In this document: piece by piece, positions 25,863 through 35,855 of the stretch
Layout of the letters: the number at the start of each line of letters is the position of its first letter
How positions within the stretch are numbered: position 1 is the stretch's first letter
Position numbers and translations under genes: made by a program
Origin: Marivirga arenosa
GTDB lineage: Bacteria; Bacteroidota; Bacteroidia; Cytophagales; Cyclobacteriaceae
Assembly: GCF_030503895.2 (NCBI RefSeq)
Contig: NZ_CP129970.2
Coordinates: 1,986,001 to 2,050,000 of the forward strand
Reading direction: 5' to 3'
DNA length: 64,000 bases
The notes under the pieces: model-generated
Told to the model about the DNA's origin: nothing
Databases searched by the model: none
Seen by the model: only the letters and a program-made list of their open reading frames with translations

Positions 25863-26295
25863 AACCTTCAAATTTAATTTTATGGTGGGTTCCATCACAA
25901 AATGGTTTATTCTTTGATGAACCACATCTGCATAAGGCAGTATTCTTTTCCTTAATTTCAGTTTCACCATCTGAATGGAGAATCTTGATTTTTCCTTTTA
26001 CTATTAAGGGGCCGTTTTTACTTACTTCTATCTGGATAGTATCTGTATGCTTAAAAGATTTCTCAGTTTCCTCATTTTTCCAATAAGCAGAAAGCGCACC
26101 AGAGGGGCACATATCAACTTGTTCTTTAATCCTCTTATCATCCGCTCCATCCATGTTTACCCATGGTTTGGCATCACGCTGAAACACATCAGGTAATCCA
26201 CGCCAGCATTTTTCACTATGCATGCAAAGTGAAGGCTGCCAAACTACCACTAAATCTTCTGATTCGTATGTTCTTTTTGTAGGCTTAATCTTCAT
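25861..26295 (-). CDS. Iron-sulphur protein with Fer4_19-like and CDGSH domains
   Basis: A 144-residue protein. The N-terminal half (VVVWQPSLCMHSEKCWRGLP to CPSGALSAYW, residues about 12-80) is a divergent 4Fe-4S mono-cluster domain with cysteines in CMHSEKC and CPSGAL. The C-terminal part holds a CDGSH-type 2Fe-2S motif, CRCGSSKNKPFCDGTHH, with three cysteines and one histidine as ligands. Fusions of both are widespread in bacteria and the role is electron transfer or cluster handling, unproven. The partner gene is unknown. It is a single gene facing tonB. Confidence 0.9.
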   Translation of the reverse strand: MKIKPTKRTYESEDLVVVWQPSLCMHSEKCWRGLPDVFQRDAKPWVNMDGADDKRIKEQVDMCPSGALSAYWKNEETEKSFKHTDTIQIEVSKNGPLIVKGKIKILHSDGETEIKEKNTALCRCGSSKNKPFCDGTHHKIKFEG

Positions 26296-26451
26296 AATGT
26301 TGATGTTTTACCTTATCAATTTAAATAAATTTTTATTAAGCGCTACAGTATTTTGAACTTATCATCAGGATTCACCATTTATGGAAGAGGCTAAATTATA
26401 ATCTGTTTATTTTATCGAAATCAGTAAATTTACATTATATGATGTTTTAGT

Positions 26452-26988
26452 TTGAGGAATAAATCTATTCACATATTGCTCTTAATTTGTTTGCTCGCTC
26501 CTGCAAGTGCTACTTTTCTATGGTTTCAATATGAAAAGATTCTGCTACGGCATGAGGTAAAGGAGAAATTAATACATTCAATTGATCGATCGGAATTAGT
26601 ATTAATTGCGCTGTCTAATGATCAAGCTGAAGAAGAATTAGATTGGGAGCATTCAAAGGAATTTGAATATCAGGACGAAATGTATGATGTAGTAGAAGTA
26701 GAAAAAACTTCCGATAGTGTGAAATATTGGGTTTGGTGGGATCATGCAGAAACCAACTTAAATAAAAAACTTAGTAAATTGGTCAATGAGATATTTGGAA
26801 ACGATCAAAAGAAAAAAGATCAAGAATCCCAACTCATTTCATTTTATAAATCACTGTATTATGAGCAATCATTAAGTATAAAATTTCTAAAATTTTTCAA
26901 CCTTTTTAAGCATCAGTCTGGTTATGATTCCCGCTTGCTAAATGTTGCTAAAATAACGGAAACACCCCCTCCCAAATTCCTCATATAA
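26452..26988 (+). CDS. Membrane-anchored protein of unknown function upstream of a TonB receptor
   Basis: A 178-residue product, TTG start at 26452, with a signal or anchor helix (residues about 6-22) and a hydrophilic rest rich in charged residues. The C-terminus ends in TPPPKFLI. No family recognised. The gene ends 76 bases before the TonB-dependent receptor and probably shares its transcript; small anchored proteins directly before receptors are common in Bacteroidota for metal or haem uptake loci, but the sequence does not show ligand motifs. The exact start is uncertain because no ATG is available near the signal. Confidence 0.55.
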   Translation: MRNKSIHILLLICLLAPASATFLWFQYEKILLRHEVKEKLIHSIDRSELVLIALSNDQAEEELDWEHSKEFEYQDEMYDVVEVEKTSDSVKYWVWWDHAETNLNKKLSKLVNEIFGNDQKKKDQESQLISFYKSLYYEQSLSIKFLKFFNLFKHQSGYDSRLLNVAKITETPPPKFLI

Positions 26989-27064
26989 ATTTTTCTGAAT
27001 GCTTAGCTATCAATTTTTTGAAAAGCTGTAGCAATACTTTTTAAAATTTATAAACTAAAAAATA

Positions 27065-29470
27065 ATGAGGAATATCTTATTGCTCTGTTTGTTTTTAGGC
27101 AATTTTTCTATGGCCTATTCACAAACAGTTCTGATAAAAGATGCCAAAACTTCTAAACCCATAGAAATGGCATCTATAATGAGTGTTAATCAAAACATAT
27201 TTATTAATACAAATCAAAAGGGCGAAGCTGATATATCAGCTTTAGTTGGAGAAACACAAATTCAAATTCAGCGCTTGGGGTATCATAGTGAGATCTTAAG
27301 CTATGAAGAGATAAAGGCTAATGACTTTATTATTTTGTTAAGGTCGCAAAATTTTGATTTGAATGAGGTTGTAGTGTCTGCAACTCGGTGGAAACAAAAT
27401 AGTACGGACACACCCTCTAAAATAATTTCAATATCTCCAGAAGAAGTCGCTTTGCAAAATCCACAAACAGCTGCCGATTTGTTAGGTGTTTCGGGTAATG
27501 TATATATTCAAAAAAGCCAACAAGGTGGAGGAAGTCCGATGATTAGAGGCTTTGCCACCAATAGGTTGCTTTATGCGGTTGATGGAGTAAGAATGAATAA
27601 TGCAATTTTTAGAGGAGGAAATCTTCAGAATGTAATTAGTTTGGATCCTTTTGCTATTGAAAATACAGAAGTTCTATTTGGGCCCGGCTCAGTAATTTAT
27701 GGTAGTGATGCGATAGGAGGGGTTATGAGTTTTCAAACTCTTACTCCAAAATTATCAGATTCTAATACTATGCGAATTTCAGGAAAGCTGAGTACAAGAG
27801 TGTCATCTGCTAATAATGAAAAAACACTGCATGCAGATTTGAATTATGGTTGGGAAAAATGGGCTTTTGTAACAAGTGCAAGTCATTGGGATTATGATCA
27901 CTTGAGACAAGGAAGTAACGGTCCAGAGGATTATGTTAAGCCATATTATGTGGAGACTGTAAATGGTGAAGATCAAATTATTAATCAAGATGATCCTTTA
28001 TTGCAGATTCCAAGTGCTTATTCACAGACCAATTTAATGCAGAAAATTCGGTTTAAACCAAATCAAAAATGGGATTTTCAATACGGATTTCATTATTCTG
28101 AAACTTCAGATTATGGAAGATATGACAGGCATAACAGAATGAGAAACGGCTTGCCTAGATATGCAGAATGGAAATATGGCCCTCAGTTTTGGATGATGAA
28201 TAATTTGAATATTACGCACTCAAATGAGACTTTTCTATTCGATCAGCTTTCAATTCGTTTAGCACAGCAAAATTTTCAAGAGAGTAGAATAGATCGTTCT
28301 TTTCAAAATGAAATTCGAAGAATTAGAGAAGAAAATGTAGATGCTTATTCAGCAAATATTGATTTGATAAAAGCTATCAATCCAGAAAATATATTGTTTT
28401 ATGGACTTGAATATGTTCGGAATGATGTGAATTCAATTGGTACAGAACAGAATATTTTCACGGGTGAACAGTTCGTTTCTGCTTCTCGATATCCTGATGC
28501 TAATTGGAATTCTATGGCGATTTATACCAATTATGAATATAAACCATCGGACCGAATCACTTTGCAATCTGGTGTTCGCTATAATCACTTTTTGTTAAAT
28601 GCTGATTTTGACAATTCATTTTATGCTTTTCCATTTGAGGAAGCAAAAATTAATAATGGTGCATTAACAGGAAGTATTGGTGCGGTATATAAACCAAATT
28701 CTTCATGGGTGATCAATACAAATTTCGGTACAGCTTTTAGATCGCCTAATGTGGATGATGTAGGCAAAATTTTTGATTCAGAACCTGGTGCTGTTACAGT
28801 GCCTAATCCGACTTTGCAGGCTGAATATGCATACAATTGGGACTTAGGATTCACTAAAGTATTCAATGATTTCCTTAAAATTGATGTAACCGCTTATTAC
28901 ACTTTATTGAATAATGCGATGGTTAGAAGAGATTTCCAGTTAAATGGGCAAGATAGTATTGTATATGATGGGGTTTTAAGTCAGGTTCAAGCCATTCAAA
29001 ATGCAGCAAAAGCTACTGTTTATGGTCTCCAGGCAGGTCTTGAATTAAAGTTGTGGTCAGGAGTAAATATAACTTCGGATTTAAATTATCAATTAGGAGA
29101 AGAGGAATTAGATAATGCTCAAATAAGTCCTTCAAGGCATGCCGCTCCAATGTTTGGTGTCACTCGTTTGACTTATGATTTGTCAGACTTTATGATTCAG
29201 TTTTATGTAAACTATCAAGCTGAGCGAACACATGAAGAATTATCAGTAGATGAAAGAGGGAAATCTGAAATTTATGCATTAGATGATAATGGAAATACAT
29301 ATGCTCCTGCTTGGCACACTTTGAATTTAAAAATGAGTTATCAAGTTTTAGATGATTTTTATATCAATGGGGGTGTTGAAAATATTACTGATCAGAGGTA
29401 TAGACCTTACAGCTCAGGTTTGTCAGCTCCGGGAAGGAATTTTATTCTGTCATTAAGTTATAATTTCTAA
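27065..29470 (+). CDS. TonB-dependent outer-membrane receptor
   Basis: Ligand-gated beta-barrel of 801 residues with signal peptide (MRNILLLCLFLGNFSMAYSQ), a CarboxypepD_reg-like N-terminal domain (about 20-95), a plug domain (about 110-220 with GGGSPMIRGFATNRLLYAVDG) and a barrel ending SLSYNF, whose final Phe is the BAM-recognition signal. The plug sequence MIRGFATNRLLYAVDGVRMN and the NALIFRGGNLQ-like loop are of the type found in haem/siderophore receptors. The substrate is not shown by the sequence. Energised by TonB proteins such as that at 25.1 kb. Confidence 0.92.
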   Translation: MRNILLLCLFLGNFSMAYSQTVLIKDAKTSKPIEMASIMSVNQNIFINTNQKGEADISALVGETQIQIQRLGYHSEILSYEEIKANDFIILLRSQNFDLNEVVVSATRWKQNSTDTPSKIISISPEEVALQNPQTAADLLGVSGNVYIQKSQQGGGSPMIRGFATNRLLYAVDGVRMNNAIFRGGNLQNVISLDPFAIENTEVLFGPGSVIYGSDAIGGVMSFQTLTPKLSDSNTMRISGKLSTRVSSANNEKTLHADLNYGWEKWAFVTSASHWDYDHLRQGSNGPEDYVKPYYVETVNGEDQIINQDDPLLQIPSAYSQTNLMQKIRFKPNQKWDFQYGFHYSETSDYGRYDRHNRMRNGLPRYAEWKYGPQFWMMNNLNITHSNETFLFDQLSIRLAQQNFQESRIDRSFQNEIRRIREENVDAYSANIDLIKAINPENILFYGLEYVRNDVNSIGTEQNIFTGEQFVSASRYPDANWNSMAIYTNYEYKPSDRITLQSGVRYNHFLLNADFDNSFYAFPFEEAKINNGALTGSIGAVYKPNSSWVINTNFGTAFRSPNVDDVGKIFDSEPGAVTVPNPTLQAEYAYNWDLGFTKVFNDFLKIDVTAYYTLLNNAMVRRDFQLNGQDSIVYDGVLSQVQAIQNAAKATVYGLQAGLELKLWSGVNITSDLNYQLGEEELDNAQISPSRHAAPMFGVTRLTYDLSDFMIQFYVNYQAERTHEELSVDERGKSEIYALDDNGNTYAPAWHTLNLKMSYQVLDDFYINGGVENITDQRYRPYSSGLSAPGRNFILSLSYNF

Positions 29471-29507
29471 AAGAGAAGAGGTTTAATAACAATCCAGCAC
29501 ATTGAAC

Positions 29508-29542
29508 GAGAAGGTCATTCAAAATTAGAATGGCCTTTTCTC
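29508..29542 (+). terminator. Hairpin terminator after the TonB receptor
   Basis: Stem GAGAAGGTCATTC / GAATGGCCTTTTCTC with one bulged base and a short loop AAAATTA, located 37 bases after the stop. Confidence 0.7.
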
Positions 29543-29631
29543 TTTACAAATCCTTATAAAAATATCAAAAGCATTATAATTCTTTTTGCAGCTTATTATT
29601 CGTAATTTTGCAGCTTCATTGAGTAATCTGT

Positions 29632-31215
29632 ATGAATAAGTTAGAACAAGAAATAAGTAAAAGAAGAACTTTTGGGATTATTGCCCACCCTGATGCTGGT
29701 AAAACCACTTTAACTGAGAAGCTTTTGCTTTTTGGTGGAGCTATAAATAAAGCGGGTGCAGTAAAATCAAATAAAATTGATACTGCTACAAAATCCGACT
29801 GGATGGAAATAGAGAAACAAAGAGGCATCTCTGTTGCTACTTCCGTTATGGGGTTTGAGTATAAGGATATAAAGATCAACTTATTGGATACTCCGGGTCA
29901 CCAAGATTTTGCTGAAGATACTTACCGTACTTTAACGGCTGTAGATAGTGTAGTGATGGTGATTGATTGTGTAAAAGGTGTGGAGCAACAAACTGAAAAG
30001 TTAATGGAGGTTTGTAGGATGAGAAACACCCCTGTTATCTGTTTTATCAATAAATTAGATAGAGAAGGTCGTGATCCTTATGATTTGCTTGATGAAATTG
30101 AAGAGAAATTAGACATACAGGTTAAGCCCTTAACATGGCCGATTGGTATGGGAAAAACCTTTAAAGGGGTTTATAATCTATACAGCAAAAACCTATTGCT
30201 TTTTCAACCTAGCAAGCAGCAATTGAATGCTGATGGAATTGAGATTAAAGATCTTGAGGATGAAAGATTGAATAAAAATGTTGGAGATACTCTGGCAGAT
30301 CAATTAAGGGAGGATATTGAATTAATTGAAGGTGTATATCCTGAATTAGATCAAGAAGAATATTTGAATGGAAAAGTAGCGCCAGTATTCTTTGGTTCTG
30401 CAATCAATAGTTTTGGAGTTAAAGAGATGTTGGATACTTTCATTAATATTTCTCCAGCACCAAAAGAAAGAGAAACTGAAGATAGAGTAATCAAACCAAA
30501 CGAAGATAAATTCTCTGGTTTTGTGTTTAAGATTCATGCCAATATGGATCCTAAACATAGAAATAGGATTGCGTTCGTAAGAATATGTTCTGGTAAATTC
30601 GAAAGAGGAAGCAGCTATCTAAATGTTCGTCACGATAAGAAATTCAGATTCTCAAATGCTACTGCTTTCATGGCGCAGGATAAAGAGACTGTTGATGAAG
30701 CCTATCCAGGTGATATCGTAGGTTTATTTGATACCGGTAATTTAAAAATCGGAGATACTTTGTCAGAAGGTGAAAAAGGTATTTATAAAGGGATTCCATC
30801 TTTCTCTCCTGAAATCTTTAAAGAGGTTATTAATAAGGATGCCATGAAAACCAAGCAGCTTGACAAAGGCCTTACTCAATTGATGGATGAAGGGGTTGCT
30901 CAGTTGTTTACCTTTGAGATGGGGGCTAGAAAAGTAGTGGGTGTTGTGGGTAATCTTCAGTTTGAAGTAATTCAACATCGATTAAAAAATGAATATGGTG
31001 CTTCATGTGATTTTGCTCCTATGAATTTATACAAGGCTTGCTGGTTCAGTAGTACTGATAAAAAGAAATTAGATGAGTTTGTGAAATCAAAACACAGACA
31101 TATCGCCAGAGATAAGGATGGAAAGCTTGTATTTATGGCAGAAACTAAAGCCTGGTTACAAATGGTTCAGGATAATTTCCCTGAAATAGAGTTCCATTTC
31201 CAATCTGAATTTTAA
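29632..31215 (+). CDS. prfC: Peptide chain release factor 3
   Basis: Translational GTPase of 527 residues that recycles RF1 and RF2 from the ribosome. G1 is AHPDAGKTT (residues about 18-26), G3 DTPGHQDF, G4 NKLD. The EF-Tu-like domain II and RF3 C-terminal domain ([19 protein letters not shown]) are complete. A TAATTTTG box at 29603-29610 lies 22 bases upstream and may be part of its promoter. The next gene (rluA-type) follows by 21 bases, so they may be co-transcribed. Confidence 0.97.
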   Translation: MNKLEQEISKRRTFGIIAHPDAGKTTLTEKLLLFGGAINKAGAVKSNKIDTATKSDWMEIEKQRGISVATSVMGFEYKDIKINLLDTPGHQDFAEDTYRTLTAVDSVVMVIDCVKGVEQQTEKLMEVCRMRNTPVICFINKLDREGRDPYDLLDEIEEKLDIQVKPLTWPIGMGKTFKGVYNLYSKNLLLFQPSKQQLNADGIEIKDLEDERLNKNVGDTLADQLREDIELIEGVYPELDQEEYLNGKVAPVFFGSAINSFGVKEMLDTFINISPAPKERETEDRVIKPNEDKFSGFVFKIHANMDPKHRNRIAFVRICSGKFERGSSYLNVRHDKKFRFSNATAFMAQDKETVDEAYPGDIVGLFDTGNLKIGDTLSEGEKGIYKGIPSFSPEIFKEVINKDAMKTKQLDKGLTQLMDEGVAQLFTFEMGARKVVGVVGNLQFEVIQHRLKNEYGASCDFAPMNLYKACWFSSTDKKKLDEFVKSKHRHIARDKDGKLVFMAETKAWLQMVQDNFPEIEFHFQSEF

Positions 31216-31236
31216 ATCCTTTAAGATCGATTAATT

Positions 31237-31935
31237 ATGACTTATCAAGAATTTCTACAAATCGTAATGTATGAGGATAATCACCTTTTGGTGGTGAATA
31301 AACCTTCTGGCATGCTAGTACAAGGGGATCAGACAGGAGACACTCCTTTACCAGAGCATGCAAAGAAATATCTTGCTGAGAAATATAATAAAACAGGTAA
31401 TGTTTTCTGTGGTACGCCTCATAGAATTGACAGACCTGTTAGTGGAACGGTTGTCTTAGCCAGAACTTCCAAAGCTTTGGAAAGATTATCAAAGATGTTT
31501 CAAGAGCGAAAAGTTGATAAGACTTATTGGGCAATTACTGAAAAAAGGCCACCTAAAACAGAGGATACCATCACGCATTGGCTTAAAAAAGATTCAAATA
31601 AAAATTTAACTCACGCTCACATTAGGGATAATAAAGGTGGGCTGAAATCTACATTATCTTACAGATTGGTGAGAGCTTTAGGGGATAGAAATTTAATTGA
31701 AGTGAAACCCATAACTGGTAGGCCACATCAAATCAGGGTGCAGCTTGCTAAAATTGGTTGTCCTATAATTGGAGATGTAAAATACGGATTTCCAAAACCA
31801 ACTAAAGATGGTTCCATAGCATTGCATGCACGAGCTATCAGCTTTGAGCATCCAGTTAAGAAAAAGCCTTTTAAAGTGGTAAGTCCTATTCCAAAAGCTT
31901 TTGTATGGTCCTTCTTTGAAGATGTAATTGAATAA
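31237..31935 (+). CDS. RluA-family pseudouridine synthase
   Basis: A 232-residue RNA pseudouridine synthase. The catalytic motif HRIDRPVSG (the usual form is HRLDxxTSG) holds the catalytic aspartate, followed by the conserved region KTYWAITE and the RPHQIRVQL signature. It lacks an S4 domain, which suggests a role on tRNA or a limited set of rRNA sites, and the specific target base cannot be told from sequence. Positioned 21 bases after prfC. Confidence 0.92.
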   Translation: MTYQEFLQIVMYEDNHLLVVNKPSGMLVQGDQTGDTPLPEHAKKYLAEKYNKTGNVFCGTPHRIDRPVSGTVVLARTSKALERLSKMFQERKVDKTYWAITEKRPPKTEDTITHWLKKDSNKNLTHAHIRDNKGGLKSTLSYRLVRALGDRNLIEVKPITGRPHQIRVQLAKIGCPIIGDVKYGFPKPTKDGSIALHARAISFEHPVKKKPFKVVSPIPKAFVWSFFEDVIE

Positions 31936-31966
31936 TTTACAATTACCATTTGTGTAAATACATTTG
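31936..31966 (+). promoter_or_regulatory. Bacteroidota-type promoter candidate for the NTF2-like gene
   Basis: TTTA at 31936-31939, 19-base spacer, then TACATTTG at 31959-31966, an exact TAnnTTTG. The start codon of the downstream gene is 44 bases further on. Confidence 0.5.
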
Positions 31967-32010
31967 TATTCGTATCCATAATTTTTCAAACTTCGAATTA
32001 AAATTGAATT

Positions 32011-32481
32011 ATGAAACGAATATTATTATTGAGTGTATTTACACTTTTCCTCTTTCCAGCTTTCTCACAAAGTTCAGAGTCTGATTCTATAGCAATTATG
32101 TCAATCATAGAAGATGTTTTTGATGGCATGAGAGAATCTGATACTAGTAAAATGGCCCCATATTTCCATGAATCAGCTCAAATGCAAAGCCTTGTAGTTT
32201 CAGCAGAAGGAAATAATGTTAGTAAGCTAAGTGGTCCTGAAGGATGGTTAAATGCTGTTGCCAATAATAACAGTGGAACGGTATGGAATGAACAAGTCAA
32301 TAATATAAAAATCATATCTGACGGAGCAGTAGCAACTGCCTGGATGGATTACACATTTTATTTAGGAGATCAATTGAGCCATTGTGGAATTAATTCATTT
32401 CAATTCATTAAGATGAATGAAAAATGGAAAATTATTTATATCATTGATTCGCGTTTTAAAAATAAATGTGATCAGAACTAA
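32011..32481 (+). CDS. Secreted nuclear-transport-factor-2-like (SnoaL-like) protein
   Basis: A 156-residue protein with a Sec signal (MKRILLLSVFTLFLFPAFSQ) and a SnoaL/NTF2-like cone fold: helices followed by LSGPEGWLNAVANNNSG, VATAWMDYTFYLGDQLSHCGINSFQFIKMNEKWKIIYI, where alternating strands line a cavity. The ligand or substrate is unknown. It is followed 33 bases later by a DUF4199 gene. Members of this group are common small periplasmic proteins in Bacteroidota. Confidence 0.75.
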   Translation: MKRILLLSVFTLFLFPAFSQSSESDSIAIMSIIEDVFDGMRESDTSKMAPYFHESAQMQSLVVSAEGNNVSKLSGPEGWLNAVANNNSGTVWNEQVNNIKIISDGAVATAWMDYTFYLGDQLSHCGINSFQFIKMNEKWKIIYIIDSRFKNKCDQN

Positions 32482-32514
32482 TTAATAAAAACTAAAACCT
32501 AAATTTTTTTAAAC

Positions 32515-33060
32515 ATGGAAAATCAAGAAGTTGAAGTAAACAATACACAGCACTCATTAAAATGGGGTGCAATTCTAGGATTAATTTCTGTTATTATAAC
32601 ATTAGTTATTTACATGATTGATATAACCATAATGGCAAGTTCTGCTAGAGGTATTATATCATTTGTAATTTATGTCGCTATTGTGATTTATGCAGGAAGA
32701 GATTACAGATCAAAAGTGGGTGGCTATATGTCTTTTAAAGATGCCTTTTTGCATTCTTTTGTAGTTCTATCTGTTTCTGGTTTTATAGGAGTTGTATTTA
32801 ATATTCTTCTATTTACCGTTATTGATCCTGAAGCGGCAAATATATTAATTGATGTCACGATGGAGAATACTATGAAATCTATGGAGGTATTAGGTGGAGC
32901 TTCGAATGAAATCATGGATGAAATGGCTAAAGGTATTAGAGAAGGATATTCAGTTGTAGGTCAGGCTCAAGGATACCTTTATTTACTGATATTCTATGCC
33001 ATAGGAGCTTTAATTATAGGAGCCATTAATAAAAAGAAAAATCAAGAAGAAGAATTTTAA
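32515..33060 (+). CDS. DUF4199 domain membrane protein
   Basis: A 181-residue integral membrane protein with four predicted helices: two near residues 20-55, one about 78-102 and one near 155-172. The cytoplasmic loop YRSKVGGYMSFKDAFLHSF is the recognisable DUF4199 segment. A soluble stretch (residues 105-145, rich in Met and Glu) lies between helices three and four. The function of the family is unknown. Terminator 20 bases downstream. Confidence 0.85.
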   Translation: MENQEVEVNNTQHSLKWGAILGLISVIITLVIYMIDITIMASSARGIISFVIYVAIVIYAGRDYRSKVGGYMSFKDAFLHSFVVLSVSGFIGVVFNILLFTVIDPEAANILIDVTMENTMKSMEVLGGASNEIMDEMAKGIREGYSVVGQAQGYLYLLIFYAIGALIIGAINKKKNQEEEF

Positions 33061-33080
33061 TAGGTATTTTACCTAGATTG

Positions 33081-33116
33081 AAAAAGCCATTCAGCAATAT
33101 GCTGAATGGCTTTTTT
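33081..33116 (+). terminator. Hairpin terminator after the DUF4199 gene
   Basis: Perfect 15-bp stem AAAAAGCCATTCAGC / GCTGAATGGCTTTTTT around loop AATAT. Confidence 0.9.
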
Positions 33117-33274
33117 ATTGATAATCAAATAGTTCAAAACTCTTTATTAAATTTTTAGTATTTTATATAGTAATAGTATTATCCGTTAAAATGGGCAATC
33201 AGTCGAAAAACTGTATGCATTTTACTTGCCCTACATTTTAATGGCTATATTTAAAATTCTAAAATAAAGATATA

Positions 33275-34765
33275 ATGAAATTTTTCAACAAATATTTTTA
33301 TTGGCTATCAATCTTAATTTTTGTATTTATAAGTTCTTGTTCAACCAAAACTGATACTCAAAGTCGAGATTTATCCTATGCGATAGAACCAATCGATTTC
33401 GACTTTGAAAAAATACAAGAAAGAGGCTACTTAACTGCCGTAGTAGATAATAGTGCTACTAGTTACTTTATCTACAAAGGACAGCCAATGGGCTATGAAT
33501 ACGAAATGTTAAATTGGTTAGCCAAAGACCTCGAAGTAGAACTCAAAATAATTAAGGATAACAGCATTTCTTCAGCTTTAGAAAAGGTAAATAGAGGAGA
33601 GGCAGATATTGCCGCTTTCAACCTTACAGTAACTAAGGAAAGAAAACAATTTGTAGATTTTACTGATCCATTATATTTTGTTCGGCAGGTATTGGTACAA
33701 AAAAAGCCTGAAAACTGGAGACAGATGAAGCTCCATGAAATTGAAAATGAATTAATTCGTGATCCCATTCAACTTTCAGGTAAGGAAGTTCATGTTAGGA
33801 AAAGCTCTTCCTTCTCAATGAGGTTAGCAAATCTTTCGGATGAAATAGGGGGTGATATAGTAATTATTGAGGATAGCAGTAGTTTAGAGGTAGAAAGCTT
33901 GATTAGAATGGTAGCGGAAGGCGAAATAGAGTATACAGTAGCTGATGAAGATGTAGCAATGTTAAATGCAACTTACTATCCTGATATAGATGTTAAAACG
34001 CCTATTAGTTTTTCTCAAAAAATCGCTTGGGCTTTAAGGCCAAATGCTGATTCTTTGGAGAATAGAATAAATTATTGGTTAGAGCAAAGACAAAAAGAAA
34101 CAGATTATTATGTGATATATAATAAGTACTTCAAAAACTTGAAACGATCTGCTAGCAGATCGTATTCTGAATATTCTTCTGTACAAGGCGGCAAACTATC
34201 TCCGTTTGATGATATAATTAAGGCAACAGCCGATAGTATTGGCTGGGATTGGAAATTATTGGCGGCTCAAGTTTATCAGGAAAGTAAGTTTGACCCAAAC
34301 GTAAAATCATGGGCAGGGGCTATTGGCTTAATGCAGATGATGGAGCCTACTGCTCATGAATTTGGTGCTACTAATTTGTATGATCCAGAACAAAGTTTAG
34401 CAGCAGGTGGTAAATTCATACAATGGTTACAAAGAAACTTTAAAAAGTATGTTGCAGACAGCGTAGAAAGACAGAAATTCGTGTTAGCCGCTTATAATGT
34501 AGGTATTGGTCATATGGAGGATGCCATTAAGCTAACTAAAAAATATGGAGGTGATCCTTCAGTTTGGGAAGATAATGTAGAAAAATATCTGCTGTTAAAA
34601 TCTCAAAAGAAATATTATAATGATCCAGTTGTAAAATATGGATATTGTAGAGGGCAAGAGCCTGTCAATTATGTAAAAGAAATTTTAGAGCGTTATCAAC
34701 AATATGAACTATTGATGAACTCTGAAAATGATTTAACTAAACCAGATGATAATACATTAATTTAA
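33275..34765 (+). CDS. MltF-like membrane-bound lytic murein transglycosylase
   Basis: Lipoprotein of 496 residues (lipobox ISSC, C22) with an N-terminal periplasmic solute-binding domain (SBP_bac_3, about 45-290) and a C-terminal SLT lysozyme-like domain (about 305-450). The catalytic glutamate is E336 in VYQESKFDP, followed by AIGLMQMMEPTA. E. coli MltF has the same layout and cleaves peptidoglycan with 1,6-anhydro products; the SBP-like half regulates it. The 214-base upstream region has no clear promoter box. Followed by a TerB-like gene 12 bases later. Confidence 0.93.
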   Translation: MKFFNKYFYWLSILIFVFISSCSTKTDTQSRDLSYAIEPIDFDFEKIQERGYLTAVVDNSATSYFIYKGQPMGYEYEMLNWLAKDLEVELKIIKDNSISSALEKVNRGEADIAAFNLTVTKERKQFVDFTDPLYFVRQVLVQKKPENWRQMKLHEIENELIRDPIQLSGKEVHVRKSSSFSMRLANLSDEIGGDIVIIEDSSSLEVESLIRMVAEGEIEYTVADEDVAMLNATYYPDIDVKTPISFSQKIAWALRPNADSLENRINYWLEQRQKETDYYVIYNKYFKNLKRSASRSYSEYSSVQGGKLSPFDDIIKATADSIGWDWKLLAAQVYQESKFDPNVKSWAGAIGLMQMMEPTAHEFGATNLYDPEQSLAAGGKFIQWLQRNFKKYVADSVERQKFVLAAYNVGIGHMEDAIKLTKKYGGDPSVWEDNVEKYLLLKSQKKYYNDPVVKYGYCRGQEPVNYVKEILERYQQYELLMNSENDLTKPDDNTLI

Positions 34766-34777
34766 TTAACACACAGC

Positions 34778-35233
34778 ATGTCAAAGATTGATAAACTTTT
34801 CAAAGAGTATACAAAAGAAAGATTTTTAAAATTAAATAGGGAGCAATTTGTATACATAGTGAATTTGTTTCCGGCATTTAGGGTAGCAATGTCTGATGGA
34901 ATTATCGATCAGGAAGAATGGGTGACTGTTAAAAGATTAGCTAAAATATTAGGGGATGAATTTGCTTCTGATGATCTCGGTGAGGAAAAAGAAGAGAATT
35001 TGATGCTGATATACCGTTCAGAATTTCGTCATCTCATTAAAAATTTAGACAAATGGCAAGAAAAATTCTTAGCAGCATTGAAAGATTATTTCAGTGAAAA
35101 TGCGACTTCCAGAGAATTTGTGGTAGAGACTATGTACTTATTTGCCAGTGCCTCTGATGGAGTTTCTGAGGAAGAAAATGAGGTGATCGAGTACCTTACC
35201 AAGCAGTTGAGACTTGAAGATATTGTTTTATAA
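34778..35233 (+). CDS. TerB-like helical protein
   Basis: A 151-residue, all-helical protein. It contains two acidic D-G-x-x-x-x-E-E stretches (MSDGIIDQEEW near residue 39 and ASDGVSEEENEV near 127), which are the ligand loops of the TerB tellurite-resistance-like fold, so a metal-binding helical repeat is plausible. No other ter genes are present and no tellurite role should be inferred. It overlaps nothing and ends head-to-head with the channel gene, with no base between the stops. Confidence 0.65.
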   Translation: MSKIDKLFKEYTKERFLKLNREQFVYIVNLFPAFRVAMSDGIIDQEEWVTVKRLAKILGDEFASDDLGEEKEENLMLIYRSEFRHLIKNLDKWQEKFLAALKDYFSENATSREFVVETMYLFASASDGVSEEENEVIEYLTKQLRLEDIVL

Positions 35234-35833
35234 TTAAATCTTTGGAAAATTGATATGATATTTAACAGCCAAAAGTCTTACTGATACTATAAATGAAGCT
35301 GATAAAATAAAATTGAGATTTCTGTCAAAATCAAAATAGCTTAATAACAAGTAAAGCATGCCTCCTAATAGGCATGCACTTGCATATATTTCTTTCCTGA
35401 AAATTACTGGCGTTTCGTTTACTAATGTATCTCGAATTACACCTCCAAATACTGCTGAAAACATTCCCATAATAGCAGCGATTTCCCATCTTACACCCAT
35501 TGAAAGAGCTTTTTCAACTCCAGAAACCGTAAACAATGCAATTCCCATTGAATCGAATAAGCTTAAGGTTCTTCTTAATTTTTGTAGATACTTATTGAAG
35601 AAACTAGTGAGTAAAACACCTCCCAAGATGGTGTAAATTATATTCATATCACCCACCCAAGATAATGGATAACTACCTAGCATTATATCCCTTAAGGTGC
35701 CCCCACCAATAGCGGTTACAAATCCAGTAAAGCCAGCACCAAACCAGTCTTCTGATTTATCTTTTACAGCCAGTGCTCCAGAAATAGCAAATGTTAATGT
35801 ACCTAAAAGTTCAAGGGCATATTGTAATTGCAT
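35234..35833 (-). CDS. Trimeric intracellular cation channel (TRIC/UPF0126) family protein
   Basis: A 199-residue membrane protein with two internally repeated three-helix units, each starting with a glycine-rich motif: ISGALAVKDKSEDWFGAGFTGFVTAIGGGTLRD and FGGVIRDTLVNETP. Prokaryotic TRIC proteins form homotrimeric potassium-permeable channels. The double motif GGGTLRD / GGVIRD supports the assignment. No regulator is adjacent. It faces the TerB-like gene, with which it shares no terminator. Confidence 0.85.
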   Translation of the reverse strand: MQLQYALELLGTLTFAISGALAVKDKSEDWFGAGFTGFVTAIGGGTLRDIMLGSYPLSWVGDMNIIYTILGGVLLTSFFNKYLQKLRRTLSLFDSMGIALFTVSGVEKALSMGVRWEIAAIMGMFSAVFGGVIRDTLVNETPVIFRKEIYASACLLGGMLYLLLSYFDFDRNLNFILSASFIVSVRLLAVKYHINFPKI

Positions 35834-35855
35834 TCAAAAGAATAATTAGGATATG

